A stretch of DNA of 64,000 bases from JACCXM01 sp046328335 (GTDB lineage: Bacteria; Chloroflexota; Chloroflexia; Thermomicrobiales; UBA6265): positions 1 to 64,000 of the forward strand of contig JAXLWU010000002.1 of assembly GCA_046328335.1 (NCBI GenBank). Direction: 5' to 3'. Shown here piece by piece: positions 24,522-33,802 of the stretch. The translations under genes were made by a program, and so were the position numbers. The notes below the pieces were generated by a model. It was given only the letters and a program-made list of their open reading frames with translations, was not told the DNA's origin and did not search any database. How positions within the stretch are numbered: the first letter of the stretch is position 1; the number at the start of each line of letters is the position of its first letter.

Positions 24522-27500
24522 ATGAAGCACCTCGACCGCCCCCGCCGCTGGTTGTCCGGGCGAAGTCTGGCCGGATCGGCGGTGGCCGGGATGGCCGCGC
24601 TCGGCATCGATCTCCGCCCGACGCAGGCCCGCGCCTGGACACTGCGCATCGCCGATGCCACCCAGGTTCCCAGCGTTTGTCCCTATTGCGCCGTCGGTTG
24701 CGACACGATGGTCTACGTCAAGGACGGACAGATCATCGATATCGAGGGGGACCGCAACTCCCCCATCAACCAGGGGAATCTCTGTCCCAAGGGCGCGGCG
24801 ATCTTTCAACTGCATGTCAATCCGCACCGGCTGACGCAGCCACTCTATCGCCGGCCGGGGGGTACGCAGTGGGAAACCATCGACCTGGAGACGGCGCTGG
24901 ACATGGTCGCGGCGCGGGTCAAGCGCACGCGCGACGAAACCTTCCGGGAGAGGTACGAGACGACGAATGCCGACGGCGAGAAGATCGAAAAGATCGAGAT
25001 GGCCACGCTCGGTATCTTCTCGCTCGGCGGCGCCACGATGGACAACGAGTGGAACCACATTCACCAGAAATTGATGCGCGGACTGGGGGTGGTGGCGATC
25101 GAGAATCAGGCCCGGATATGACACTCCTCCAGCGTCCCCGGTCTGGGGGTGCGACTCGGCCGCGGCGCGGCAACCACATTTCCCGGTAGCCTGATCCACT
25201 CCGATGCGATCCTGATCGAGGGGTCGAACATGGCGGAGTGCCATCCGGTGGCGTTCCGCTGGGTGATGCAGGCCAAACTCAAAGGCGCGAAGATCATTCA
25301 CGCCGACCCGCGCTTCACCCGCACCACCGCGGTGGCGGATGTCCATGTGCCGCTCCGGGCGGGGACGGATATCGCCTTTCTCGGCGGGTTGATCAACGCC
25401 ATCATCAATTCCGACCGCTGGAATACGGAACCGTTCTTCCGGGAGTACGTCACCACCTATACCAACGCCGCCACCATCATCGACCCGGCGTTCCGCGACA
25501 CCGAGGACGAGGAGCCGGGCAAACCGCTCGGCGTCTTCTCCGGGCTGGGGCCGTACCGGGAGGACGCCTGGGGGTTGAACGGCTTCGTCGGGCAATATCA
25601 GCCGGACTCCTGGCAATACCACCGCGCTCCGGTCGGCGATCAGGGACGTAGCGCCGCGACCGCTCAGTCCGGCGAGCAGGGAGTGCAATCGGGCCATCCG
25701 GAGGGAGGCGTGCCGGCTCCGGCCGGTCCCCCTTACGACGCGCTGATCGAGGGCCTCCTCCCGGACCACCAGCCGCGGCAGGACCCGACGCTGGAAGATC
25801 CCAACTGCGTCTTCCAATTGATGAAGAAGCATTTCGCCCGCTACACCCCAGAGATAGTCTCCGCGATCACCGGTTGCCCACCGGAGAAAGTGATCGAGGT
25901 TGCGGAGACGCTCCTCGCCAATTCTGGCCCGGACAAGACCTCCGCCATCTGCTACGCGGTCGGCTGGACGCAGCACACCTATGGCCCACAGATGATCGGT
26001 GCGGCGGCGATGCTGCAACTCCTGCTGGGCAATATCGGCCGCCCCGGTGGCGGGATCGTCGCCCTGCGTGGGCACGCCACCATTCAGGGGAGCACCGATG
26101 TGCCGACGCTCTACCACTCCATTCACGGCTACATGCCGGCGCCCTCGGTGCTCAAGGAGCATGACAGTGTCGCGGCGTACCTGAAGGAGGAGACGCTGCC
26201 GACCGGCTATTGGGCGAACATGCCGAAGTTCTTCATCAGTTACCTGAAATCAATGTACGGCGACGCCGCGACGGCGGAGAACGATTGGGGCCTGGCCTGG
26301 CACCCGCGCATCTCTGGCGACCACTCCCACATGCCGATGATGATCGCCATGATGGAGGGGCGGGTGAAAGGGATGTTCGCCATGGGGCAAAACCCCGCGG
26401 TCGGCGGCCAGAACGCGCGCTATCAGCGCGAGGCTCTCGGCAAACTCGATTGGCTGGTGGTCAAGGACAACTTCGAAACCGAGACCGCGGCGTTCTGGTA
26501 CAAAGCGCCCGAAATCGCGGACGGCTCGATCCGGACCGAGGATATCCAGACCGAGGTCTTCTTTTTCCCCTCCGCCCAGGTTGCGGAGATGGACGGCACC
26601 TTCACCAATACCCAGCGGCTGATCAAGTACCACCACAAGGCGGTCGATCCTCCGGGCGATGCCCGCTCCGATATCTGGTTCACCTATCACCTCGGACGCC
26701 GGCTCAAGGACCTCTATGCCGGGAGCATCGCGCCGCGGGACCAGGGGATTCGCAACCTCGTCTGGGACTACGAACCCGATCCGGAGGAGATCGAGCCCTG
26801 GGCGATCAAGGACGAGCCGAGCACGCTGAAGATCATCCGCGAGATCAACGGCTACTTCACGGAAACGGGTGAGCACTTGCCGGGGTTCGCCGCGCTGAAC
26901 GACGATGGCTCGACTACCTGCGCCTCCTGGATTTACTCCGGGATCTATCCCCAACCGGGCATCGAGCATCTACGGGCGGCCTCGCGGATCCCCGATCCGG
27001 AAGGCGGGGGCGCCGCCAATCTGAACTGGGGTTATGCCTGGCCGGCCAACCGGCGCATTCTCTACAACCGGGCCTCGGCGCGGCCGGACGGCACCCCGTG
27101 GTCGGCAGCCAAGGCGTGGGTCTCCTGGGACCCGGACACGATCGATACGGCGAGCGGCAAGGCGGGGATGTGGACCGGCGCCGACGTACCCGATTTCCCG
27201 CTGACCAAAGCACCAGGAGCGCGGCCGCAGCCGGATGCAACCGGACTCGACGCGCACGGCGGGACCGATCCCTTCATCATGAAGGCAGATGGCAAGGGGT
27301 GGCTCTTCACGCCCACCGGCCTCGTCGATGGACCACTGCCGACCCATTACGAACCGGTCGAATCGCCCGCGCCGAACGTGCTCTACCCGGATCAGCCGAA
27401 CTCGCCGGTGCTGAAAGCGTGGCATGTCGACGGCAACGTGACCGCGGCCGCGGAAGATCCCGCGTACCCGTACGTGCTGACCACATACCGGCTAACGGAG

Positions 27501-27854
27501 CATCACCTCTCCGGGGTGATGAGCCGGTGGCTGCCGTGGCTGGCGGAATTGCAGCCGGAACTCTTCGTCGAGATCAGCCCGGAACTGGCCGGGGAAAAGG
27601 GAATTGGCAATACCGAGGTGGTGCGGGTGATGACCCCACGCGGTGAGATCACCGCCAAGGCGTTGGTGACCGCCCGCATGCGCCCGATGCGCGTGGCGGG
27701 GAAGACGATCCACCACGTTGGTCTACCGTGGCACTGGGGCTACCAGGGGTTGGTTACCGGGGCGGTCACCAACGATCTCACGCTGCTGGTTGGCGATCCC
27801 AACGTCTCGATCCACGAAGGAAAAGCCTTTGTCTGCAACGTGGAGAAGGCGTGA
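24522..27854 (+). CDS. fdnG: Selenocysteine-containing formate dehydrogenase, catalytic alpha subunit
   Basis: A 1110-residue molybdo/tungsto-bis-PGD enzyme read through an in-frame TGA at 25119-25121 (Sec200). The start is ATG 24522 with GGAGG upstream; the leader RRWLSGRSLAG looks Tat-like. The 4Fe-4S ligands are C53, C56, C60 and C88 (SVCPYCAVGC ... GNLCPKGAA). The Sec context NQARI-U-H matches the NQARV-U-H signature of FdnG/FdoG enzymes, and the frame continues directly after it (GRGAATTFPGSLIHSDAILI; EGSNMAECHPVAF). The molydopterin-binding C-terminal domain ends near VCNVEKA. It oxidises formate to CO2. No beta (FeS) or gamma (cytochrome b) gene follows; fdhE overlaps the stop by one base. 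Residues about 345-395 form an unusual Gly/Gln/Pro insertion. Confidence 0.93.
25119..25152 (+). promoter_or_regulatory. SECIS element directing Sec insertion at TGA 25119
   Basis: TGA is followed after 18 bases by a hairpin: stem 25132-25139 (GCGTCCCC) with 25145-25152 (GGGGGTGC, two G-U type pairs) and apical loop GGTCT (25140-25144). A GGUCU loop and this distance are those of the E. coli fdhF SECIS as I remember it. SelB recognises such loops. Confidence 0.88.
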
Positions 27855-28759
27855 TGCGGCGACCGTGGCCGGTGGCGACTGAGTCGCCTTCCGTGACTGT
27901 ATCCGTCAGCGCCCGTCACCAGATCGATGCCTTGCGCGTGGCGCAGCCGGAAGCCGCGCCGTGGCTCGCCGTCCTGAGTCTGGTACTGGCGGAAGTGGCC
28001 GATCCAGAGTGGGAGTGGATGGCCGCAACAGCCCGGCTGGAACCGGAGCGGTTGGAAGGTCGGTCACTCCTTGCCGGGGCAACGGTGGAGATCGCTCCCG
28101 AGATAGCCGCGCGGTGGCTGGATCGCTTGCTGGGCGACGTAGCGTTGGTTGGTTCGGAGGGGCGTAGCTTGCGCCGTGCGGCGCAATTGGCGGGGAATCC
28201 CCTGGCGCTGATGACTGCCGCGATCAACGCCGATGCCGATACGCTGGCGGCTACCGCGATTGCGGTCGGTGCCGATCCCGATGCCCTGATGGCGGTGGCC
28301 GCGCTGGCCGCGATGCCCATCTTGCACGCCCTGCGGCGGCGGTTTGCCGCTGTCGATGCGGCGTGGCATCACGGCTGGTGTCCGGTGTGCGGTGGGTGGC
28401 CGACGATCGCCGAGCAGCGCGGCCTGGAGCGAACGCGGCACTTGCGTTGCGTCCGTTGCGGCGGCGACTGGACGCAACCGGGCATCCGCTGCCCCTATTG
28501 CGAGATGACCGGACACGTTGCGCGGGGCACCCTGATCATCGAAGGCGATGGCGGCGCGCGGCAGATCGAAACGTGCAGTGAGTGCCGCAATTACCTGAAA
28601 AGCGTCTCCACCTTGCGCGCATGGTCCGCCGATGAAATCGCCCTCGCCGATGTCGCGACCCTCGATCTCGATCTGGTGGCACTGGAGCGCGATTTCACCC
28701 GTCCGCCCGCACGACCTCTCTCGCCGCCGTTGGTGATGATCGCCCACCCATTCCCATGA
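27854..28759 (+). CDS. fdhE: Formate dehydrogenase accessory protein FdhE
   Basis: A 301-residue protein whose ATG overlaps the fdnG stop (TGATG). The N-terminal half is helical. The C-terminal half carries four CxxC knuckles (HGWCPVCGGWP, LRCVRCGGDW, IRCPYCEMTG, ETCSECRNYLKS), the rubredoxin-like iron/zinc sites that define FdhE. FdhE is a cytoplasmic chaperone needed for maturation of respiratory formate dehydrogenases before Tat export. Its overlap with the catalytic subunit supports the identification of both and fits the Tat-like leader. The length agrees with E. coli FdhE (about 309). Confidence 0.9.
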   Translation: MRRPWPVATESPSVTVSVSARHQIDALRVAQPEAAPWLAVLSLVLAEVADPEWEWMAATARLEPERLEGRSLLAGATVEIAPEIAARWLDRLLGDVALVGSEGRSLRRAAQLAGNPLALMTAAINADADTLAATAIAVGADPDALMAVAALAAMPILHALRRRFAAVDAAWHHGWCPVCGGWPTIAEQRGLERTRHLRCVRCGGDWTQPGIRCPYCEMTGHVARGTLIIEGDGGARQIETCSECRNYLKSVSTLRAWSADEIALADVATLDLDLVALERDFTRPPARPLSPPLVMIAHPFP

Positions 28760-28826
28760 GGATCAGGAATCCCGCTTGAAGCAATCTTCTCGAAAACTGT
28801 TTCAGCATTGCGATCGAGGGCTGAAA

Positions 28827-31223
28827 TCAGACCAGATGGTGCCGAACGGCGAGAGCGGCTGCTTCACGGCGATTCGCAACACCGAGTTTGGCGATGATGT
28901 TGGCGACGTGAGTGGATGCAGTGCGGCGGCTGACAAAGAGCCGTTCGCCGATTTCGGCGTCGGTGAAGCGATCACAGATGAGGGCGAGCACTTCTCGCTC
29001 GCGGCGAGTGAGATTGGCCTCCGATACCAGCGTCACCGGCTGCAGAACCGCCGGCTTGTCTCCAGCAGGGACAGCGATGTTGTCACCCACCGGAGCAGCT
29101 AGACATGTGGTCACGATCTCGACATGATGGCCGGAAACGATAGTCGCAAGCATCGCTTCCGCCATGGCGATCGCATCGTGCGGCACTATGCTCGACCCGA
29201 CTTGCCAAGCGCGGTCAAACGGGGCTGCATCGAGCTGGGTCTGCAGCAACGCGCGCAATTCGATAGCCGGCATCGGTCGCTGCAACAGTCGGTACCCAAT
29301 CTCGTTGGCCCAGGCCATCGCCGCCGCCAGGAGTCGTGTGGCCTCGGCCGTGTGCCCGATCCTAGCAGCGAGGTTAGCGGTGCCGATCAGGTCGTCGACG
29401 GTTCCCCACCGATCGCCGATCATCTGCCGCAGGGCTAGGCTCTCCTGGTAGACGCGCGCGGCGGTAGGCAAATCTCCCGCTCGCATTGCCGTCGCCGCAA
29501 TGCTGAAGAGCGCGTTGGCTTGGCCCCACTCGCTGCGGAACTCGCGGAAGAGGGCCAGCGCTTCCGCCGCCGCCGCGGCCGAATCAACGTAACCGCGCAT
29601 CTCGCCCAACTGGACGAGCGTCCAGGCCACCCAACCCCAGGCCCCAATCAGTCGCGCCAGGGCTAGGGCTGATTGGGCATGCACTATCGCGTCGTGCTCA
29701 CGACTCGACCGGCGTTCGACGAAACAGAGGGCGAAGTGCGCCCGGACAATGTCGATCGGCTCGTCAGCTTCCGACGCGACCCGAAGCATGGCTTCGCCAG
29801 CGTCGACCGCGTCGGCCACCTTGCCCAGGAACGTCGCCAGGATTGCGACCCCATAGAGCGCCCCCGCGTGCGCGGCGGGGGATACGCCCTCATGAGCGAT
29901 GAGCAGCGCCTGATCGCACCAGATGCGGCCCTCGTGAAAATCGCCGCGAAATGCCCAGTACTCCGCCAGCGCACCAGCAATCAGCAGCGCGCCCTCGGCG
30001 TGATCACGTGCCACGTTCCAGCGGAGTGCCGCACGGAGATTGTCCCGCTCTTCGTCTAGTTGGCCAAACCAACCGGTGGAGAATGTGCCGAGCTCAATGT
30101 CTGGCTCGGCCCGCAGCGCCAATTCCTGAAAGAACGCGGCATGGCGGATGCGCGTTGCCTCTTCTTCTTCCCTGGCAGCAAGCTGCTCCAGGGCGTACTC
30201 GCGGATTGTTTCCAGCATCGTGAAACGTGAACTCGCCGCGCCGGGGTTCGCGTGGATGAGGCTTTGCTCTGCGAGTCGGCCCAGCGCGGCGACCGTCTCC
30301 TCGCTCACCATTCCCGTTACCGCGGCGGCAGACTCGATCGTCCAGCCGCCAGCGAAAACGGCAAGGCGCCTCAGCATGCCCTGATCGGCCGGGGAGAGCA
30401 GATCGTACGACCATCCGATCGCGTTGCGCATCGTCCATTGCCGAGCCGGCGCATCGCGAGATCCCTCGGCGAGCAGCCGGAGCCTGCTGCGCATCTGCGC
30501 GAGCAAGGTTTCGGGTGAGATAAGCGCTACCCGCGCTGCGGCCAACTCGATCGCTAGTGGCAAGCCGTCAAGCCGGCGCGCGATTTCCGCCACCGCGAAT
30601 GCATTGTGATCAGTCAACATGAAGTTCGGCTGTACGGAGCGAGCCCGCTTCACAAACAGGCGGACTGCGTCACTTCGCTGCATCTGGCTGACGGTGTCAG
30701 CTTCAACCCGAGGACATGGAAGTGGATCGATGGGGAGCAATTGTTCGCCGCGCAGGCGCAGTGGGGCGCGGCTCGAGGCCAGGATCTGCATTGCCGGTGC
30801 TTGAGCGAGCAGCAATGAAGCTACCGTGGATACGGAGGGCAGAAGATGCTCACAGTTGTCCAGCACGAGCAGAAGCTGGCGTGGGCGCAGGTGCCGTGCC
30901 AGTTCATCCAGGATCGGGATTTCAGCAACAGGAATGAGCCCGAGTGCCTCCGCGATGACACCGGGAATCAGAGAGCCTTCGTTGAGTGGGGCAAGATCGA
31001 CCCAGGTAACGCCATCAGCAAAGTCGTCGCTCACTGCCATCGCAACCGCAAGTTGAACCCGCGTCTTGCCGACCCCTCCTGGTCCGGTCAAGGTCAGGAG
31101 CGCCACCGCGTCGTCAAGGATGAACGTTCGTCCGATCGCAATCTCATGGTCACGACCGATGAGCCGGTCGCGAGTCACCGGTAATGCTCCAGGTGCGACC
31201 TGTGAGGCGGCGGCGGTCGTCAT
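28827..31223 (-). CDS. Large LuxR-family regulator with NB-ARC-like ATPase (second copy)
   Basis: A 798-residue protein. Walker A is GPGGVGKT at residues 47-54, Walker B LLLVLDNCEHLL at about 116-127, the arginine-finger/ARC region is ARRLDGLPLAIELAAARVAL, then winged helix, helical repeats and a C-terminal HTH (LTRREREVLALICDRFTDAE; RRTASTHVANIIAKLGVANR). It has the same plan as the protein at 12922-15303 but is clearly divergent. It is convergent with the formate dehydrogenase operon, with no shared transcript. The ligand and targets are unknown. Start: ATG 31223 (MTTAAASQVAPGALPVTRDR) keeps the conserved LIGRDHEI segment near the N-terminus. Confidence 0.9.
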   Translation of the reverse strand: MTTAAASQVAPGALPVTRDRLIGRDHEIAIGRTFILDDAVALLTLTGPGGVGKTRVQLAVAMAVSDDFADGVTWVDLAPLNEGSLIPGVIAEALGLIPVAEIPILDELARHLRPRQLLLVLDNCEHLLPSVSTVASLLLAQAPAMQILASSRAPLRLRGEQLLPIDPLPCPRVEADTVSQMQRSDAVRLFVKRARSVQPNFMLTDHNAFAVAEIARRLDGLPLAIELAAARVALISPETLLAQMRSRLRLLAEGSRDAPARQWTMRNAIGWSYDLLSPADQGMLRRLAVFAGGWTIESAAAVTGMVSEETVAALGRLAEQSLIHANPGAASSRFTMLETIREYALEQLAAREEEEATRIRHAAFFQELALRAEPDIELGTFSTGWFGQLDEERDNLRAALRWNVARDHAEGALLIAGALAEYWAFRGDFHEGRIWCDQALLIAHEGVSPAAHAGALYGVAILATFLGKVADAVDAGEAMLRVASEADEPIDIVRAHFALCFVERRSSREHDAIVHAQSALALARLIGAWGWVAWTLVQLGEMRGYVDSAAAAAEALALFREFRSEWGQANALFSIAATAMRAGDLPTAARVYQESLALRQMIGDRWGTVDDLIGTANLAARIGHTAEATRLLAAAMAWANEIGYRLLQRPMPAIELRALLQTQLDAAPFDRAWQVGSSIVPHDAIAMAEAMLATIVSGHHVEIVTTCLAAPVGDNIAVPAGDKPAVLQPVTLVSEANLTRREREVLALICDRFTDAEIGERLFVSRRTASTHVANIIAKLGVANRREAAALAVRHHLV

Positions 31224-31460
31224 GATTCTGGATCAAGTGACAACGACATCTGATCTTGAAGAAGGATGGCGCGGATCGTCATGCCAATCAACAGTGATCG
31301 ACGGCAGCATCCCCGCGCGGCTGAATGCCAAGCCAGGAAAGGATCTGGAGTTGGTGTTTCAACCAGATGCGCCCAATCCTGACCGTGGGGAAATCTGGCA
31401 TCGGCGAGATACTTGACATGCCGATTTCCAGTGAGGCCCATGTCATGAATGGTGGTGGCG

Positions 31461-31996
31461 CTACGCAAATAGTCGTGCGACCGGCAAGCTGAATCCGGGG
31501 AGGATGTCTCCGCCGTCGAGGGTATCACCGGCGTGCAGCGTCACCTCGGCGACATCGGGCCGGTAGATCGTGATCGTTCGCGAGTCGGGGGCGACGAGCC
31601 AGACGAGGCGCCCGCATCGAGATACATCCCGACCTTACCGAGCGCCTCGCTCATGAGATCGGACGGTGAGAGCACTTCGAACGCCAGATCGGGGGCAAGT
31701 GGGACGAACCCTCGGGGTGGGCGATCGAGGCGGTCGCGCAGAACAACGGCGGCATCCGGCGAACGCACCGTGTCCTTGTCCGGAAAGAGCACGAATCCCG
31801 TGTCTGCTCCAAATACCCACCCCAGCCTGGTGGCGTGGACAAACCTCCAGAGTTCCCCAAAAATCTCTCCACTGACCCAGCCTGATTCACCACCCGTGGG
31901 ATTCAATGGCCGTATCTCCCCGTCAACCAACTCCCACGGTCCATCCAGAGAGAGGGAGGCAAATTCGTCAATTGTGATCTGGCGCGTGGCGGCCAT
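31461..31996 (-). pseudogene. Uma2-family nuclease, frameshifted
   Basis: It starts at ATG 31996 (MAATRQITIDEFASLSLDGP) and is parallel to the next gene up to KVGMYLDAG. There about four bases are missing compared with its neighbours (GGCGCCTCGTCTGG in place of GGCGTCCGCCTCGTCTGG), and the frame is lost. After correcting the shift the reading resumes as LVWLVAPDSRTITIYRPD and HAGDTLDGGDILPGFSLPVA and ends RLFA at TAG 31463-31461. This is the expected Uma2 C-terminus, so the gene is a recent pseudogene or a sequencing error. It is the last of four tandem copies. Confidence 0.85.
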
Positions 31997-32012
31997 GAGG
32001 ACGTTCCTCTGC

Positions 32013-32552
32013 TCAGGCAAAGATGTCGGCGACTGACAATTGGAACGAGGGCAGCACATCGCCGCCTTCGAGCACGTCGCTCTCCTGGAGGATAATGGGC
32101 CCGATGTCAGGACGGTAGATGCCCACCGTTCGCGATCCGGGGTCGACGAGCCAGACGAGGCGGACGCCGGCCTCGAGATACATCGCGATCTTGGCCAAGG
32201 CATCGGACAGGTGGTCCGATGGTGACAACACCTCGACCGCGAGGTCCGGGGCCAGCGGCACAAAGCCTCTGGGTCGCCGTTCGAGGCGGTCGCGCAGCAC
32301 AACAGCAGCATCCGGCGAGCGGACCGTCGCGCGGTCTGGGAAGAGGACGAACCCCGTATCTGGCCCAAATACCCAGCCAAGGTCGTGCGCCCGGACGTGC
32401 ATCAGCAACTCGGCCCCGATCACCGCGGAGATACCGCCCGATTCACCGCCTGTGGGAACCAACTGCACGATCTCCCCATCGATCAATTCCCACGGACCAT
32501 CCAGCGAAAGCGAGGCAAATTCGTCTACCGTGACCGGGCGCGTGGCGACCAT
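32013..32552 (-). CDS. Uma2-family (DUF820) PD-(D/E)XK nuclease-like protein, copy 3 of 4
   Basis: A 179-residue protein from ATG 32552 (MVATRPVTVDEFASLSLDGP), 16 bases after the preceding copy. Family core: WELIDGEIVQLVPTGGESGG (Glu of the first strand), GFVLFPDRATVRSPDAAVVL (PD motif), LAPDLAVEVLSPSDHLSDAL (ExLSPSD motif), then MYLEAGVRLVWLVDPGSRTV and DVLPSFQLSVADIFA. The residues needed for a PD-(D/E)XK active site appear present. The in vivo role of Uma2 proteins is unknown; they are often multicopy in Cyanobacteria and Chloroflexota. Confidence 0.88.
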   Translation of the reverse strand: MVATRPVTVDEFASLSLDGPWELIDGEIVQLVPTGGESGGISAVIGAELLMHVRAHDLGWVFGPDTGFVLFPDRATVRSPDAAVVLRDRLERRPRGFVPLAPDLAVEVLSPSDHLSDALAKIAMYLEAGVRLVWLVDPGSRTVGIYRPDIGPIILQESDVLEGGDVLPSFQLSVADIFA

Positions 32553-32568
32553 GAGAATGCTCCTCTGC

Positions 32569-33108
32569 TCAGGCAAAGATGTCGGCAACTGGCAGAAGAA
32601 ATCCTGGCAGAACATCATCACCGGTGAGCGAAGCCCCTGTCTGGACTACCCTCGGCACGGTGTTTGGACGGTAGACACGTACTGTGCGGGACTCCGGATC
32701 GACGAGCCAGACGAGGCGGACGCCGGCCTCGAGATACATCGCCACTTTCGCCACGGCGTCAGCCATCCGATCCGATGGCGAGAGCACCTCGACCGCGAGA
32801 TCCGGCGCGAGGGGGATGAAACCCGTTGGCAGCGTCGGCAAGCGCTGACGCAACACCACCGCGGCATCTGGCGAGCGAACCGTCGCGCGGTCAGGGAAGA
32901 GGACAAATCCGGCATCAGCGGGGAAGACCCAGCCGAGGTTGGCAGGTTCCACGAACCGTTCCAAGCGGGCGTAAATCCGCCCCCCGATCCTGCTCGATGC
33001 CCCCGCTGCCGGTGTCACCTCCTGGGGTACTCCTTCGATCAGTTCCCACAGACCTTCGCGCCGCACACGGGCGAACTCCGCGATCGAGGTTGGGTGCGTG
33101 GCAACCAT
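32569..33108 (-). CDS. Uma2-family (DUF820) PD-(D/E)XK nuclease-like protein, copy 2 of 4
   Basis: A 179-residue protein (MVATHPTSIAEFARVRREGL). It has the same core as its neighbours: WELIEGVPQEVTPAAGASSR, GFVLFPDRATVRSPDAAVVL, LAPDLAVEVLSPSDRMADAV, MYLEAGVRLVWLVDPESRTV and DDVLPGFLLPVADIFA. The C-terminal part is almost identical to copy 3, while the N-terminal part differs, which suggests partial gene conversion between copies. It starts 14 bases after the stop of copy 1, so the four genes probably share one transcript. Confidence 0.88.
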   Translation of the reverse strand: MVATHPTSIAEFARVRREGLWELIEGVPQEVTPAAGASSRIGGRIYARLERFVEPANLGWVFPADAGFVLFPDRATVRSPDAAVVLRQRLPTLPTGFIPLAPDLAVEVLSPSDRMADAVAKVAMYLEAGVRLVWLVDPESRTVRVYRPNTVPRVVQTGASLTGDDVLPGFLLPVADIFA

Positions 33109-33122
33109 GCGACGCCTCTTCC

Positions 33123-33668
33123 CTATCCGAACAACCGGGCGACTGGCACGTTGAAGCCGGGAAGCACGGCGCCCCCGTCCAGCGTGTCGCCTGCATGCAA
33201 TGTCACCGTGGGCTTGCCGGCGGCAATGACGGTAACGGTCTTTTCCTCGGGATCGACTAACCAGATCAGGGGAATGCCCGCTTCCCGGTACATCTCGACC
33301 TTGGCGAAGAGTTCGATGGGGCGATTGGATGGCGAGAGCACCTCGACCGCGAGGTCCGGAGCCAGCCGGGCGAACCCACGGCGCTCCGCTGGCGCCGGCA
33401 ACCGCTCGGTGCGTACGAAGGCGACATCGGGGACGCGCAAGGTCTGTCGGTTAGAGAAGATCACATACCCGCCGTCCGCTCCGGTGACTTCTCCGAGATC
33501 GTGCTCCTCAACGTGGTTCCCGATGATGCGGGTGATCCGGGCCGCGATGCTGCTGGATTCGAACCCCGATGGGACCATCGGAATCAACGCCCCATCGATC
33601 AATTCCCATTCGCCTTCCGGAGGATCTGTTTCGAGTTCTTCGATGGTGTAGGTGCGTGTGGTCGCCAT
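33123..33668 (-). CDS. Uma2-family (DUF820) PD-(D/E)XK nuclease-like protein, copy 1 of 4
   Basis: A 181-residue protein, the first and most divergent of the tandem set (MATTRTYTIEELETDPPEGE). Core segments: WELIDGALIPMVPSGFESSS, GGYVIFSNRQTLRVPDVAFV (PDVAFV replaces PDAAVV), LAPDLAVEVLSPSNRPIELF (Asn replaces Asp after SPS), MYREAGIPLIWLVDPEEKTV and AVLPGFNVPVARLFG. It may be the ancestor of the promoter-proximal position. It has the same direction as gcvPB upstream, but with 134 bases between. Confidence 0.88.
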   Translation of the reverse strand: MATTRTYTIEELETDPPEGEWELIDGALIPMVPSGFESSSIAARITRIIGNHVEEHDLGEVTGADGGYVIFSNRQTLRVPDVAFVRTERLPAPAERRGFARLAPDLAVEVLSPSNRPIELFAKVEMYREAGIPLIWLVDPEEKTVTVIAAGKPTVTLHAGDTLDGGAVLPGFNVPVARLFG

Positions 33669-33802
33669 CGGGCGCTCCTTGCCTGGGCGCGGAACAGAAC
33701 GGGGGATGCTGGCCGGTTAGCCGTGCATCCCCCGTGGGCGAATTCCCGATTCCCGAGGGCGTGCGGCCAGCGACCAGCCACCCTCAGCGTAGCATGTCGA
33801 GT

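Noticed and set aside
25149..27854. Separate 901-codon dehydrogenase gene starting at GTG 25149
   Set aside because: The start lies inside the SECIS stem and the frame is continuous with the upstream half through TGA 25119, so it is one selenoprotein gene.
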